DNA from: Diphasiastrum complanatum
Lineage: Eukaryota > Streptophyta > Lycopodiopsida > Lycopodiales > Lycopodiaceae
Length of the DNA: 64,000 nt
Assembly (NCBI GenBank): GCA_029204225.1
Contig: CM055104.1
Span: 38,556,527 to 38,620,526 of the forward strand
Direction of reading: 5' to 3'
Positions 1 through 11,300 of the stretch are shown in pieces (within the stretch, counting starts at the first letter, position 1; every line of letters starts with the position of its first letter). Below the pieces are notes generated by a model that was given only the letters and a program-made list of their open reading frames with translations, was not told the origin of the DNA and ran no database searches. The position numbers were made by a program, and so were the translations under genes.

Positions 1-2
1 GA

Positions 3-242
3 GTTCGCGGGATCCCGGATACACAGGATGCTTTGGCTGAAGCCAGACGCTTTCTCGACACCACTCTCGGGCACAGGACAGATGGGTTAGATACCGCATG
101 GAGGACCACTAGAGATGCAGCCACACTCATTATCCGTTTTACTTCCCTAGAGAGTCGTCGAGATGCTTTACGGTGCAAGGCTAGGCTAAGCTACGCGGCA
201 CCACTATCTATATGGATGATGACCTCACATATATCCAGGTAG
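3..242 (+). pseudogene. LINE ORF1 3' part (RRM-like nucleic-acid chaperone)
   Basis: The frame starting at base 3 reads VRGIPDTQDALAEARRFLD, the RRM motif of L1-type ORF1 proteins (VRGIP), and ends at 240-242. The equivalent region of the 44.3-47.2 kb LINE gives [16 protein letters not shown] with a coiled coil before it. In L1 elements ORF1p coats the element RNA (established). Confidence 0.75.
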
Positions 243-361
243 AGGAGAGGCGTGCGGCCTTTCAGGCAGCCTGCGAGTTTGGCAGACGAGTCATTTATCG
301 AGATGGACGGGTGCACTTTCTTGATGGCGCGCCTAGCAGCTCCCAGTGCTAGGGATTTGGG

Positions 362-3300
362 GTGCCCGGGGTTGGGAGCACCCCGGGGCCCCATCCACAC
401 CATCTTCGGATTGGAGTGTGGAATTGTGCTGGTATCCACTCATTTTCTACGGCAGGGGACCTTGTTGATTTCATTACAGGGAGAGATATATTATTCTTCA
501 TGGAGACACACGAGAGTCCGGAGCGAGGACTTCCTTCATTTCCTGGATATAGATGGGACTCAGTATTCCGACAAGAGACTAGATCTGCCAGCGGCCGAGG
601 TTCAGGTGGGGTCGCCTGCTTGTACAGAGAGACTCTACATCCCAGTGTTGACTTCATCCGACATGATGAGCAGGCCCGCTACATATGGACTCGCATCTCC
701 ATATCAGGACCTCTCACCAGATATCATCAGATTCTCAGAGCGAGGGCATATTCTCCTCACAGGGGGTTTTAATGCCCGGACATCCTCGAGGCAGACAGAG
801 TTCTTTGACACCACTGATCAGCTACGTGTTCGTGCCCTTGACAGTGATATGCTTGGGGTTACCAGGACCTCCGCGGACAGTTTGGGACCTACTACTTCAT
901 ATGGTGAGCACTTATTGCAGTTTGGAGAGGCACATGAGCTAGCCATTTATAATGGCTTACCCTGCTGGCCACATTTAGACAGTTATACATGCCACCCTCA
1001 CAGTGGAGGACATAGTGTCGTTGACTACCTCATGGGGTCACCATCCTTTGTACCCATAGTCTCTGACTTCCACGTTTCCCCTACCACCCTTTCTGATCAC
1101 TCACTTCTCTCCTTCGATATTGGCCACCTTCCACCCACTCTTTCTTCTACACTGCCCATGCTTACTCGAGCACCCACGTACACATTTGATCCCATTTACA
1201 TGCCATTGTACAGGCAATCTCTGGCTTCACTTTTACACTCATTTTCTCATGACAGTCCAGTCGACACCCAGGCTGCATTTCTCACTACCTCTCTCCACAC
1301 AGCTGCATCACTAACCCTCCCTACAAAACCCCATCCCAAAAAGACTCGACGAACACCTCGACCGTTGCACCCCCCATGGTACGATACCGAGTGCCGCTCT
1401 CTTCATCAAACAGTAACCTATTCACGTAACCATGCTCCACATCTGCTTCGATCTTCCCGACGCTCCTACCAGCGCGTTCTCCGCCGTAAGAAACGTTCCT
1501 ATGATGATTCTGAAGGGAAACGTCTTATTGACCTTCTGTTCAGTTCTTCTTCGGGCGCTTTTTGGCGTGAGTTCATTCCTCGATCTCCACCACCCCTCCT
1601 GGAGGACCTCCGCATTTGGACTGATAATGCTACTAGCTTGCATACCGTCCCTACCGACTCACCTATCTCCATATCTCCACGACCATCTGAGTTCTCCTTC
1701 TTCAGATCTGACATGGTACTTGCAGCCATTGCGAAGATGAAGTCTCACAAGGCCAGAGATATTGAAGACCTTGAGTCTGAACTCCTCTCCCATGCCTCTG
1801 ACTTACTCGCTCCCACCATAGCCACCCTTCTTAATTCCGCAGTTGTTTCTGGTTTCCCATCATCCTGGTGCACTAACATCATCCACCCCATCCATAAGAA
1901 TGGTGACCCCATGATTCCGAGTAACTACCGCACCATCATGATTGGGCATGTCCTAGCAAAGCTATATGGTACTATACTTCAGTCTGTTGTGAGCTCAGAG
2001 GCGGAGACTAGGAGACTACATGCTATGGGTCAGGCAAGTTTTCGAGCCTTCTATTCCACTGCAGATCACATCTTCACATTGCGGGCCGTGATTGAGGAGG
2101 CTAAGCACAAGAGAGAGAGGGTTTACTGTTGTTTTGTGGACTTCAGGAAAGCCTTTGATTCTGTCCCTCGCTCATTGCTCATCCAGAGACTCCGAGACCT
2201 AGGCTTCTCCACTGACATCGTTCTTGCTGTGATGGCACTTTATGAGCGTGTCCTTGGATGTTTCCGGCATAGCAGTGGCATATTCGATCACATTTGGAGC
2301 ACTATTGGGGTGAAGCAGGGTTGTTCCCTCTCACCAATCCTCTTTGGCTTATATATTGATGAGTTGGAGAGAGTCATTACACAGTGTGGTGGTGCTGGTT
2401 GCAGGCTTGGGGACATCTTGATTGTTATCTTCCTTTACGCCGATGATGTGGTATTGGTCTCACTGACTAGAGAGGGTCTACAGCGACAGTTGGATTGCTT
2501 ACATGAGTTTTGCACCAGATGGGGCCTAGGGGTGAACATTGGGAAGACCAAGGTTATGGTATTCAACACTTCTCGAGCATTCATGCAGCAACAGGAGCTT
2601 ACTTTGGGTGGACAGGTCCTAGAGGTGGTCCCTTCCTACACATACCTGGGGATCCTTTTCTCAGGTCCTACTTTTAGCATGAGACAGGCTGCTACCACTC
2701 GACTGGGGAAGGGACATGCCTCCCTTGTTCAGCTAGAGCGATTCTATTTCCGGAAGTCCATCTAGGATGCTCGTAGTAAGTGTCACCTTTTTGATACCAT
2801 TGTCACCCCCACGGCTCTATATGCGGCAGAGGCATGGTGTACAGGTCTCCCCTCTTCACACTGGGCCAATCTTTCACGACTACAAACCACCATGCTAGCC
2901 CGGTTGGGAGCTGGATGCATCAGGGACACCAGTCATTCCACACTATTTAGATTCGGGACTATCACATTGTCTCATATTCACACTGGCACAGCTCAGGGTA
3001 TCCTCTCATCAGTTAGCTATTGAGACTGGGAGGTTCCATGGTATCCCGAGAGAGGAGCGTATTTGCCAGTTATGCTCTCTAGGTGAGGTGGAGTCTGAGG
3101 AGCACTTTATCTTCAGCTGCCCTGTATACTATGAGATCAGAGGACGATATCATTGCCTGTTTCGAGACATGCCTACCACTCTACGCTCTCTCATTGCCTA
3201 TGAGGACCCACGATGTGTCGCCCTGATGGTACATGAGATGTTCATCCTACGGAGAGATTTATACGGGACACCCCAGCATTCTACCTCACAACCATTGATC

Positions 3301-3570
3301 ACTTCATTCTTTACTAGGCGGAGACCGCGTGACTTAGCGCATGAGGACGAGGATTATGCCACTGATGATAGCCGCTCGCATTCCCATAGAGATCAGAGAC
3401 AGTGTACTTCTCATCATCACGTTACTACCAGGATCACCAGACATCCTATGCAGAGACGTACTACTACACATGCTCATGCTCATAGACGACGCCGGCAGGC
3501 TCCAGTGCCTTCTCATGTTGTGGCTCACATTACATCCTTTTACAACAGCAACAGCACAACACAGTCTTGA
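362..3570 (+). pseudogene. LINE ORF2: endonuclease, reverse transcriptase, Cys-His C-terminus (broken)
   Basis: The endonuclease (EEP fold) begins [13 protein letters not shown] at about 395, with FMETHES at 500-520. Compared with the copy at 45.2 kb, about 75 bases are missing near 690 and the reading frame changes there. The motif read as LTGDLNA in that copy is LTGGFNA here, so a catalytic Asp is lost; the SDHS motif remains. The RT occupies about 1,700-2,700 with FVDFRKAFDSV and YADD at 2436-2447, both intact. A TAG at 2763-2765 interrupts RKSI*DARSKCHLF. After further shifts, CQLC...EEHFIFSCP near 3070-3120 forms the C-terminal Cys-His motif. The 837-residue open frame (252-2765) is real ORF2 only from about 690 onward. 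Confidence 0.85.
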
Positions 3571-3743
3571 CATCTGGACATCGATATGTATGATTATTAT
3601 GCACAGACATACTCACATACGTGTACTTTAGTTGTACTAGATGTTTTCTTTATTACAGTTTTGGAGACGTTTTATACGCTCCCATGGTTACCCACACACT
3701 TGACATGTACTTCATTAGTCTTATATGCCTTTTGGCATGGAAA

Positions 3744-3785
3744 AGACATTAATAAAGCTTTCTTTCTTTCTTTCTTTCTTTCTCT
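3744..3785 (+). terminator. LINE A 3' terminus: AATAAAGCTT plus (TTTC)n
   Basis: GGCATGGAAAAGACATT is followed by AATAAA at 3751-3756 and a pure TTTC repeat to about 3785. The same block recurs at the other LINE 3' ends listed here, so it marks the element's true end. Confidence 0.8.
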
Positions 3786-3850
3786 CATTCAAATGCCCTG
3801 TTTATTATGAGATCAAGGGACGCCATCATTGTCTGTTGGAGGGTTTGCGG
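3786..3850 (+). pseudogene. Short LINE C-terminal fragment
   Basis: Reads FKCPVYYEIKGRHHCLLEGL, matching [16 protein letters not shown] of LINE A. It abuts the tail of LINE A directly, so it is a second, older copy or part of the target. Confidence 0.6.
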
Positions 3851-3859
3851 ATCCCAAGG

Positions 3860-4455
3860 CAACCCTAACCCTAGTTAATAAGTGAGAGGGATTTGGCACC
3901 CTGCGTGTGTAAGTCCAACCCGATGACCACATAGTTATTTGATTGATTAGTTAAAAGTTAATAAAGGACTTTAGGCCTTTTTGCGGGACTTTTAATGTCG
4001 CAGGGCCTAAATGTCAAGTTAGTGAATAAAGTTGGGTTTCCCTCCAATTTTAATGGTTCCCACACTTTTTTAAATTTGAATAAAAAGAGAGGCAAGACTG
4101 GACCAATAGGATTCAGAGGCCAGGGTCCTCCTCTCTACTATAAAAAGGGACCAACTCGAGTTGCTCCTGATGTTCATTTCCTCATTTCAATAAAGCAGAT
4201 TGGTTCTCTTTAGAAATGGATTGATTAATGTCCTTGCTCTTCCTTTCTTTTCCTCCATTTCTCATGCTTTCTTTGGATTTTGCTAATTGTTGGATCTGAT
4301 CATTATTGGGATTGCTATTTTTTATGCTTTTTGTGAGAGAGAAAGGGAGAGAGAGAAGAGTAAGTTTCTATCATTGTTGTGGATTTAGGGTTAATGGAAG
4401 TAGGGTTAATGGATGTAGTGTTAATGCTTAGTGTTAATGGATGTTAGTGTTAGAT
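3860..4455 (+). other. LTR-like promoter/poly(A) block (possible solo LTR)
   Basis: No coding signal. A TATA box (CTATAAAAAGG, about 4138-4148) is followed by AATAAAGCAG at about 4189, the spacing expected of an LTR's U3-R. Clear TG...CA borders and a target duplication were not found, so it is left as LTR-like. Confidence 0.3.
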
Positions 4456-4459
4456 CCTC

Positions 4460-5075
4460 CATTCATGTTGAAATCTGAACTATACTATCGCTCTCACGGG
4501 AACGAACCTACGCGTGACAACTAGCTCCGTCTCTTTGATACTAGATTGACTAGATCTTGGAATCAGGTTAGGCAAGGAAAGAAACCCACTACATTGTCTT
4601 TTCCATGATACTCTAGTCACAGTGCGTTCACTTATTTCATATGTAGATCCACGATGTGTAGCCTTGATGCTGCGCGAGGTGTTCTTGCTCCATAGAGATA
4701 TTGTAAGAGTGGTCAATATGGCCACCATGAGTCCCAGACCCAGACAACCTCCTTTTCCTCCAGGAGAAGCTCTAGAGCAGACCTAGAGGCTGATACTTTG
4801 TCAGATGATGAGTCAATTATCCCTTCTCGAGGTCTTCACCGGGATCGACGATAGCGTATTGCTTCCAACAGATAGAGATATGTCTAGATATTGTACATAT
4901 CAAGTTTGTCATAACTATAGGAGTGTAATAAACGTCTCCATAAACAACAATAAAAAAAGATAATTAGTCTACCCTAAAATCAATAAATAAATCAACGTCA
5001 AACTGAGCTCTCTTTTGTACCTCAAAGTACTGACAAGACATCAATAAAGCTTCTTCTTTCTCTTCTTCTCCTCTC
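4460..5075 (+). mobile_element. LINE 3' fragment
   Basis: Contains a decayed copy of the ORF2 C-terminus (bases 4640-4690 match the segment encoding DPRCVALM in LINE A), an acidic LSDDESIIPSRG stretch, and a 3' end reading GACATCAATAAAGCTTC followed by a CT-rich tail at 5050-5090. Truncated at its 5' side. Confidence 0.65.
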
Positions 5076-5105
5076 TCTCTTTTCATCAAGACATGGCAAT
5101 AATAG

Positions 5106-5111
5106 TTTATT
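5106..5111 (-). promoter_or_regulatory. Candidate HASTY polyadenylation signal AATAAA
   Basis: On the minus strand AATAAA lies 68 bases past the candidate stop codon. Nearby plus-strand AATAAA at about 5046 belongs to the neighbouring LINE 3' end. Confidence 0.45.
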
Positions 5112-5178
5112 TTGTCAAACTTGCACTTCTATTAAATGGAGCAACTCTAGCCAACATAGATTTCCATTCAACAACTTC

Positions 5179-5309
5179 CTAGATTACAACATATGTCAAC
5201 AATAGCTCTCCTATGTCAGCCTTGGCTGGTGATATTTTTAGCACAATAAACATGGAAAAACAGGCTGCTCGTATTTGACAGGAAGCAATATCAGAAGGAA
5301 CGCTTTGAG
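5179..5309 (-). CDS. HST: Tentative HASTY exon 22 (stop codon)
   Basis: 131 nt after the acceptor TTATCTAG. Joined to exon 21 it reads [16 protein letters not shown] and ends [10 protein letters not shown] with TAG at 5179-5181. The HASTY C-terminus is poorly conserved, so similarity cannot confirm it. Support is only the open frame, phase match and an AATAAA signal 68 bases beyond the stop. The alternative is read-through of exon 21. Confidence 0.4.
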
Positions 5310-8300
5310 CTAGATAAAAGCTTGGAAGGCTCAGAAGTGATGAAAAAATTTGATGATACCAATGAGCCCCAGCATAATAACTGACAGCTCTACGAAGTTG
5401 CAAATGCATCAAAAATGTCAAAACATAAAAGCAAAATAATGAGAGAGGCAAAGTTTGAGAGATTTACTCGATACATTTGTGATGACGTTGGTGTTCTTCT
5501 GGAATTTGAGTGCTTTAAAGTGATCTCCCCCAGCTGCCAACAGCAGGCTCTTTATGTGTTGCCTTTGTTCCTTGACACTAGATGTCTTTTTCAATGCCGT
5601 ATCAAAAGCAGCCAACGTCTCTGTGGTTATAGATGGCAATGTTAACAGAACCTGCAAAACAAATTGGTGGTTTTTGGAAGAATTAATTTCTATATGCCAT
5701 CGATTAAACTGAATAATATTTGCACGAGCCTGTCCTTGAACAAAACTCACACCTGTTGTGGACTGGATGTATAGCCCGATAGTCGAACATAGATTTCTCT
5801 GAAAAGCCCTAGTAGTTCTGCTTGAGCTGTTGCATGTGACTCCAGTGTCAAACCTTGTATAACTGCTGTCAACATATCTACACCCACCATATCAAGCAAT
5901 CCAGAGTCATTCGAATTTGTGGCTATGCTCACAATAGCAATGCAGAAAGCTATTGCCTTGTGCACTGCCTCACTGTCGGGCCATTTGAGAGCTTCAATAC
6001 CAAGCTTTAGGGAGGCAGATGCAGCAGCACCTTGTGGCATAGTGCACCTGCAGGGTCCAAAATTGAGACATCAATAAAAAGCAGGGAACTCCAATCAGTA
6101 AAGGCGAGGCATCACAACATATCACAAAGTGCCATTCATATGAATGTTGATATATGGGTTCTATGAGAGACTTTACCAGAGCATGCTCTGACTTGTCCGA
6201 GGCAGTGAACGAGCTGTTTCCTCATTATCAACCACTGCCTTGGTCTGAGATGGTTGATCGGCAGTTCGCTGGCCTTGCTTCAATTGGGGTGAAGCCAAAA
6301 CTGAAAGCAAATTACAAGTCTCTCGAGTTAAGTCTCGTAGCAATTTTTCTTCCATGACTTCAGTTTTCAGTCCTGTGAGTCCACCAACAGAAGATATTGC
6401 TGGGGGTTTAACTGCTCCCTCCTTGATGAGATTGTTCCATGCCGCCGGTAGCACTTGCTGGCAATGGATTAAAATTGGAGGTACTATGTTGCCTAACCAA
6501 GGCCCCCATTGCATAGGTGGGCATGCTTTGACAAGTGGAAGTATGGTGGAATGCAGCAGCTGACGAATGTGACGGAACTCCATTGAGCTCAAATTTTCAA
6601 GCAGACAGGTTGCCAAGGTGGTGACACGGCCATCCGCATCATTGAAAAAACTATCACCAATCCGGGCGGCTGCAAGGCCCAAGACATTGTATCTGTGCTT
6701 GCACATAAAATGTCTATAAGCTTACTTGGACTCGGGACTATATACATTTAGGTGCAAAAATACATTCAACATCTAGTCGCGTTTTGCTATTCTAAACATA
6801 CCAAAAAAGTATTATATAACAATGTTTCCTGCTCGCAAAGTAGCTTCTTTTACCTTTTCAACGTGTCACCATATAAACATTTTAAATGGATATACCGATC
6901 CATTGACAAATTCCTTGATTTATCTGATACATTTGTAGGTAGGTTGACTGTGGCAAGCTTGAATTTTTACCTAGTCAAGAGTTAAAATTCAACATAAAAT
7001 GTTTCGTCTGATCGACTACATGCTTCTTGGTACCAGTGTCATAAATTTGGTCATTGGTATCGATTGAACCAATGTATAGAAATTCACAAAAGGAAGAAAC
7101 ACATCCCAATATGTATCTCAGGTAAACACAAACCTTACACTTCAGACTGGCCATCGCAAGAAAATTATATCCAATATCTCGATGCCAGTTATGAAATTAT
7201 TGCCCAATTGCACCGTTACGCTCATATCACAATAATTAATTAGACAGAATCAATTTACACAAGCCATGCAATAGAAAAAGTCAGAAAAAAGCAAACAAGT
7301 GTACTAGATGGCAGTTCTTCTAAAGACTTCCTAAGATAAGCAGCAGTGTATAGATACATATAGATATAAGATAAAACAAATGCTTATTTTTGTAATCATA
7401 GCTGCAAGTGGAAGTGTTTCAAAGTTAGCACAGCATCTTGAAGAATGTTATCAGAATAATGGATCTTGTGAAATGGCTCAATCGATTGCTTGATAGAAAA
7501 AATAGCTAAGAGATTGATGCATTTAAAGAGTGAACACACAACTTGAATCAGCATGCTTCTTTGTAACTGCTTCAAGACTTAAACAGCTACAATGCTACTC
7601 TCTTGTAAGTATGTAATCAACAACAAAACAGCAAAAATAACCATAATCGGACAGAATACCTCAAATCTTCTTAAGGAATAAATGGTAAGACAAATGCTAA
7701 CCAGTGGTTGAGGATTACTTACCCACTATCACGAATGCCTTTTAACCAATTGCGTATTTCATCAACTCTAGATACACCAGAAAATGGTTCATCTGAGGGG
7801 TTTCCATCACCTGCAACCGATCTCAAAGCCAGCTCTCCAAGAAGAGCTGTCTGCTCACTTATACCCATGGGTAGTGCTTCACGAATCCATATTGGAAGAG
7901 TGGGAATTATCGCTGGAGACCAAAGTGAATGAATGCAGCGGAGCAGCTTTACATATCACAATATCACATCAGAAAAAAAGGAAGATTGATCAGTAATGAA
8001 ACATCGTCGAGAAAAAGGGTTTGATTAATGCATTCCTATATTTTCCTTTTCAGGCATGACATTCTCAACATGGTATGTCAATGACCAGCAAGGCGGCTTT
8101 ATGAAATCAAAACCCAGTTTCCTGGATCAGTCAACAAAAAGCAAACAAGTGTACCTTCAAAAGCGGAGGAAATATCCATGACAGATGTTGCAGCATTGGA
8201 TGAATTTCAGGAATCGATGATGGGTCTAATTGAGAACCTATACCCTCTTTTAGTGGTGAACCATCCAGGCCTGTGGTTGGGCCACTGCACCTTCTAAGAG

Positions 8301-11300
8301 CTCTTTCAAACAGTGCCACACTGTGAAAAATGAACCACATCTCCTCATTTCTCTTGACTTCCCTCTCACCACTAGATTGGCTTTGCTCAAATGTCACAAG
8401 TTGGATCAAGCCACCAGGACCAGAGAGATACTGATTCTGCCATTCTGTTTGCAACCATTGCTCCCTGATTGGTCCAAGCAGCCACTCCAAGACCTGCTTT
8501 TGATGCTCCCTTCTGCCAAAAAAGTAAAACTCGTGTGTTGAGCACATGGCGTACCATATTATAAGATCTAAAGAAAAGCAAACAAGTGCACCAAAAAAAG
8601 ATCCAGTTTAGAATGTCTCTTGGTTTCGACATTAAGTGAGAAGTTGACCCAAGTTTACACTGGAGTTTATCAGCTGCCAACATGTAACCAACCAACTTAC
8701 AGCCCAATACATTAATCAACCAGCAGGGTCACTAATATGAAGAAATGCTCTATTGATATTGGACAAGTTAAATTCTAGTAGGAGTGAACCAATCCATTAC
8801 CAGATCTTCTTACATCACCTTGAGGTCATACTAAGGGCGAATCCATTCCTTAAATAAGCCAGAATGTGATAAATATTTTTGGATGGCCGTGTTGCTTAAT
8901 AGATCCAAATTACTAGTTTTTGCTGGATCCTAGAGCATCACATCTTACACAATCAATTCCTAAGAAGAAAATAAATAAGCAAGGAACAAGGAACATCAAA
9001 AGCTTCCTGTATACGATTGCATCGATTCAGGGAGATGAAGAAAACAAAATGTCAACGCGAACATGAACCAAAGGGGATTGGGATCAAGTGGATTTGTATT
9101 GTAATAGGAATGAATCTTATACATTTTCTTTTGACTTTCAATCATCCTACTGCAAAAAGATTCATGAGCCTTTTTTTCTTTTCGAAAGTTTGAAGAAAAT
9201 TTGGAAAACAAATTTACAACTTCCTTTACAGTTCAACTCAAATTCTGGATTCGTTTGAATTGATTTGGAGTATTTTGAATCGCTTCATTGTTATTCATTG
9301 ACAAGACCAAGGAGGCTTACAAAAGAAGTGTGTGGTAGATATCTGGAGTTCTACTTATATTTCTTCCAACTCTATTATCTTCTGAGTACAACACCTATCA
9401 ACTAGCTAAACATCAATGTCTTTCAACTTATATAATAGCTACATAGCTTATGAACCTGTTTATATAATTATGTCATTCAGCCTAGGTTCAAGCCTGGAAT
9501 CGATATTTTTTCCCAACATTTGTACTTCAACTTTTGGTTTCAAACTCCACTTGACTCAATTCTATCAAAAATAAATATGTCTTTCCTTGGTCAAACTTTT
9601 TGTCAAAAGACCTGCCACCATGCCTTACAAACTAGAATATCATAGTTAATTTTGCCTTATTCTATGACCCCTCTTACATAACAATACCTAGTTTGAATGC
9701 GTTTAGTTCTCATATGAAACACATCATTTTTGGCAAGTGCCACTGCTGCTTGATTATCATATAAAATAGTTATTAGCAAATTGCAAACTTAAGTTCTCCA
9801 CCTAAGTTGCCATCCAAACACATCCCTTTAGTGCTTCAGTGATAGCCATATACTTCAAATCCTCTCTGTCCACAGCTGATTCCATGATGTAAAGTTCCTT
9901 TGACGTATCCAGACAACAACCTAACAGCCTATACATTATTGATTCCAGGATTGCTTGGCAACGCGTAGAATTGTTGATGGCATGTGCTAAATCTGATCTA
10001 GTTTCCTACCACAGCATACATTAGGCTTCCAATAGCTAGCATGTCCAGTATTGACGTCATTACTTGAAATTCTGTAAATTTGAAGGGAAATATCTTCAGT
10101 CAACTTTGTGTGATCAACTGAAGGTTATTTTGCAATATTCCAGCATATGCATTTCTAAACCTTTCACCTTGACACTTTTGTTAAACGTTGACAATAATGT
10201 TTTTTGTCAGTAAGGGAGGCTTGTGAACATGTAATTATGGCTTTTATTTATATTCTACTATACTTGGGGCTTCATTCATTTTCATTTGGACCACAAAACC
10301 GGGTCCCTGTTTTGACTGTACATATTTAAAAAAAAATTCATTCAATGTCGAGTCCAAATAAATATGTTTCATTAAAGAGAAAGAGTCAAGTACACAGAGA
10401 CACTGTTTCCTCTCATGTTTCTATTTGATCATTATAGAGATTAGGAGCTTTCAGATAACTCTATTGCAATGCTCTTTCTGAGGAGGGTATACAAACCATC
10501 CTATTGTTGATTGTCCTGATGTGTTAGTTGGATATTGGTATTATATCGTCAACTTTACTATTGCATTCTACTACTTCATGCAGGATCCTGTGCAGATATG
10601 TTTTTTATTCTTACTAAAACAAGCTTTGATGTTGCAAAGATGAACAAAATAAATCAATATGAATGGCAACAAAAGTACCCGGCAGCTGAAGCTGCAACAA
10701 GGAGCGCCTCACCGAGAAGATTGTGCTCACCACGTAGAAGAAGGCCTTGTCCTTGCAAGCTTGTCATGGTTTCAGCCATTGCCTGCAGATTGCATGGTCA
10801 TCATAAAAAGAAATTAGCATAAAAAAGTAAACTATATGTGCATATATAAGAAATGGAGCAACCATGATAATGGATTATTTTTGCAATATACAACCAAAGT
10901 TCATAGTTGCACCACGATTCTGAATCGCGATTTCAGAATCACGGTCAGAATCGCGTTTTGGGATTTTCCCAGAATCGTGCAGAATCGTTTTTTTTTTTTG
11001 AAATTGTTTTAGGCAAATATGGGTATCAGATGAAAGCTCTGATTGAGAGCATTATGACTGTGTAGTTTGCCGACTGTTTTGGGTGCAGGATGGTCCAGTT
11101 TAGGTGCATTAATCCTATTATAATTGACAACGGAATTTAGTGTAGACAAGAAACAATAAACATGAACCTAAAATTCTGATTATAATAAAGCAATTACACA
11201 TGATGGTGCTATCCAACCATGCACCCTGGAGAAGGGCTTCAATGGCGATCTAGAATAGACTTTGGATGACTGATTTACACAATAACAGAATGCTAAGAGA

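Larger units (their letters stand above)
1..3785 (+). mobile_element. LINE copy A, cut by the window start, with complete 3' end
   Basis: An L1-like non-LTR retrotransposon: end of ORF1, then ORF2 with endonuclease, reverse transcriptase and a cysteine-rich C-terminus, then a 3' UTR ending AATAAAGCTT and (TTTC)n. It is the most complete RT-bearing copy in the window. It is not active: the endonuclease frame is shifted and internally deleted and an in-frame TAG follows the RT. Confidence 0.92.

Noticed and set aside
252-690. First 145 codons of the 837-codon plus-strand ORF as LINE protein
   Set aside because: Endonuclease motifs here are in the other frame (362-772). This part is an out-of-frame extension.
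6154-6563. Plus-strand ORFs across HASTY exon 19
   Set aside because: Antisense shadows of a strongly supported exon.
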